Assembly: GCF_016613535.2 (NCBI RefSeq)
Contig: NZ_CP071518.1
Span: 1,364,001-1,428,000 of the forward strand
Direction of reading: 5' to 3'
From: Lysobacter solisilvae
GTDB taxonomy: Bacteria > Pseudomonadota > Gammaproteobacteria > Xanthomonadales > Xanthomonadaceae
Length of the DNA: 64,000 nucleotides
Shown here in pieces: positions 63,727 through 64,000 of this stretch. The position numbers and the translations under genes were made by a program. The notes beneath the pieces are model-generated. The model worked only from the letters and a program-made list of their open reading frames with translations, had not been told where the DNA came from and did not search any database. Position 1 is the first letter of the stretch, and the number at the start of each line of letters is the position of its first letter.

Positions 63727-64000
63727 TCAGTTGAGCTGGCAACTGGCTGGTTTGGCCGAATTGAACAGCGCCGCCGTCGCCCACTCCGGGTGGTCGATGA
63801 AGGGGTTGCGGTTGCCCTGGAAGCTGTACACCACCTCGTTGCGTTCGCGCTCGTGCGCATCCGGCGGGTCCGCCTGGTGCCAGGGCCAGCAGGGTCGAGA
63901 GCAGGCCCATGTACGCCGGCGAGGCTGAGGTGATCACGATCCGGCTGCGGTCGTCGGTCAGTTCCAGATCCGGTTCGGACTGGTTGGTGTTGGGATCGCG
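63727..64000 (-). pseudogene. endonuclease I family protein, 3' end, with frameshift
   Basis: The gene enters from the right edge on the - strand; the N terminus is outside the window. The first visible frame gives DPNTNQSEPDLELTDDRSRI and SPAYMGLLSTLLA. It then shifts at a run of three C on the coding strand (GGG at 63883-63885). Removing one base gives WHQADPPDAHERERNEVVYS, then FQGNRNPFIDHPEWA, and a stop at 63727-63729. QGNRNPFIDHP is diagnostic of endonuclease I (EndA/Vvn-type), secreted or periplasmic DNases. Frameshift or sequencing error cannot be told apart here. Confidence 0.8.

Overview
This window is a high-GC, gene-dense bacterial chromosome segment. The gene content and the order prmA - DUF3426 - fis - purH - purD next to aroQ - accB - accC, together with tex, bfd/bfr, bactofilin/erpA and LytS/LytTR genes, point to the Xanthomonadaceae (Lysobacteraceae), probably a Lysobacter- or Luteimonas-like species. 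The genus is inferred, not proven.

Layout. 1-6 kb: a run of small accessory genes on the + strand (membrane proteins, two VOC proteins, a MAPEG protein, a YciI protein, two alpha/beta hydrolases), one hydrolase carrying an in-frame amber stop. 6-10 kb: two divergent DUF2306-like membrane proteins and a LytS-type kinase with its LytTR regulator. 10-16.5 kb: TfoX-like protein plus methionine-sulfoxide reductase, bioD, and an RND efflux pair with a GNRA-loop hairpin between its genes. 16.7-20.3 kb: phasin, queD and tex. 20.4-29.9 kb: a catabolic locus for collagen-derived hydroxyproline. It holds a GntR/FadR regulator, semialdehyde dehydrogenase, 4-hydroxyproline epimerase and DHDPS-like deaminase on the - strand. 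Across a GTATAC-centred palindrome, the + strand carries an FAD amino-acid oxidase, an M24 Xaa-Pro peptidase and a secreted M9 collagenase. 30-33 kb: TSUP permease, DUF885 protein, tRNA-Met. 33-40 kb: rppH, bfd, bfr, bactofilin, erpA, nudC, ampE and small membrane proteins. 40-50 kb: a secreted HAF-repeat protein, an MFS-acyltransferase fusion, a diguanylate cyclase, a diheme cytochrome c, a 65-bp tandem repeat array, an RluA-type pseudouridine synthase and a Crp-family regulator. 50-60 kb: purD, purH, fis, DUF3426, prmA, accC, accB, aroQ. 60-64 kb: TlpA-like thioredoxin, dsbD, cutA and the 3' end of an endonuclease I gene.

How genes work together. The 20.4-29.9 kb locus reads as one nutrient route: the secreted collagenase cuts collagen, the M24 peptidase can release proline or hydroxyproline from peptides, and epimerase, oxidase, deaminase and dehydrogenase convert hydroxyproline to 2-oxoglutarate. 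The regulator is encoded in the same - strand operon, and the palindrome lies in the divergent promoter region. The purine, fatty-acid and aromatic genes are housekeeping.

Sequence lesions. Four genes (alpha/beta hydrolase, Crp-like regulator, purD, endonuclease I) are broken by a single base change, with clear homologous reading frame continuing past the lesion. Because purD is normally required for purine synthesis, part of this may be sequencing error. Non-coding structures worth attention are the 65-bp array, the long inverted repeat between fis and purH, and the palindromes upstream of the phasin and hydroxyproline genes.
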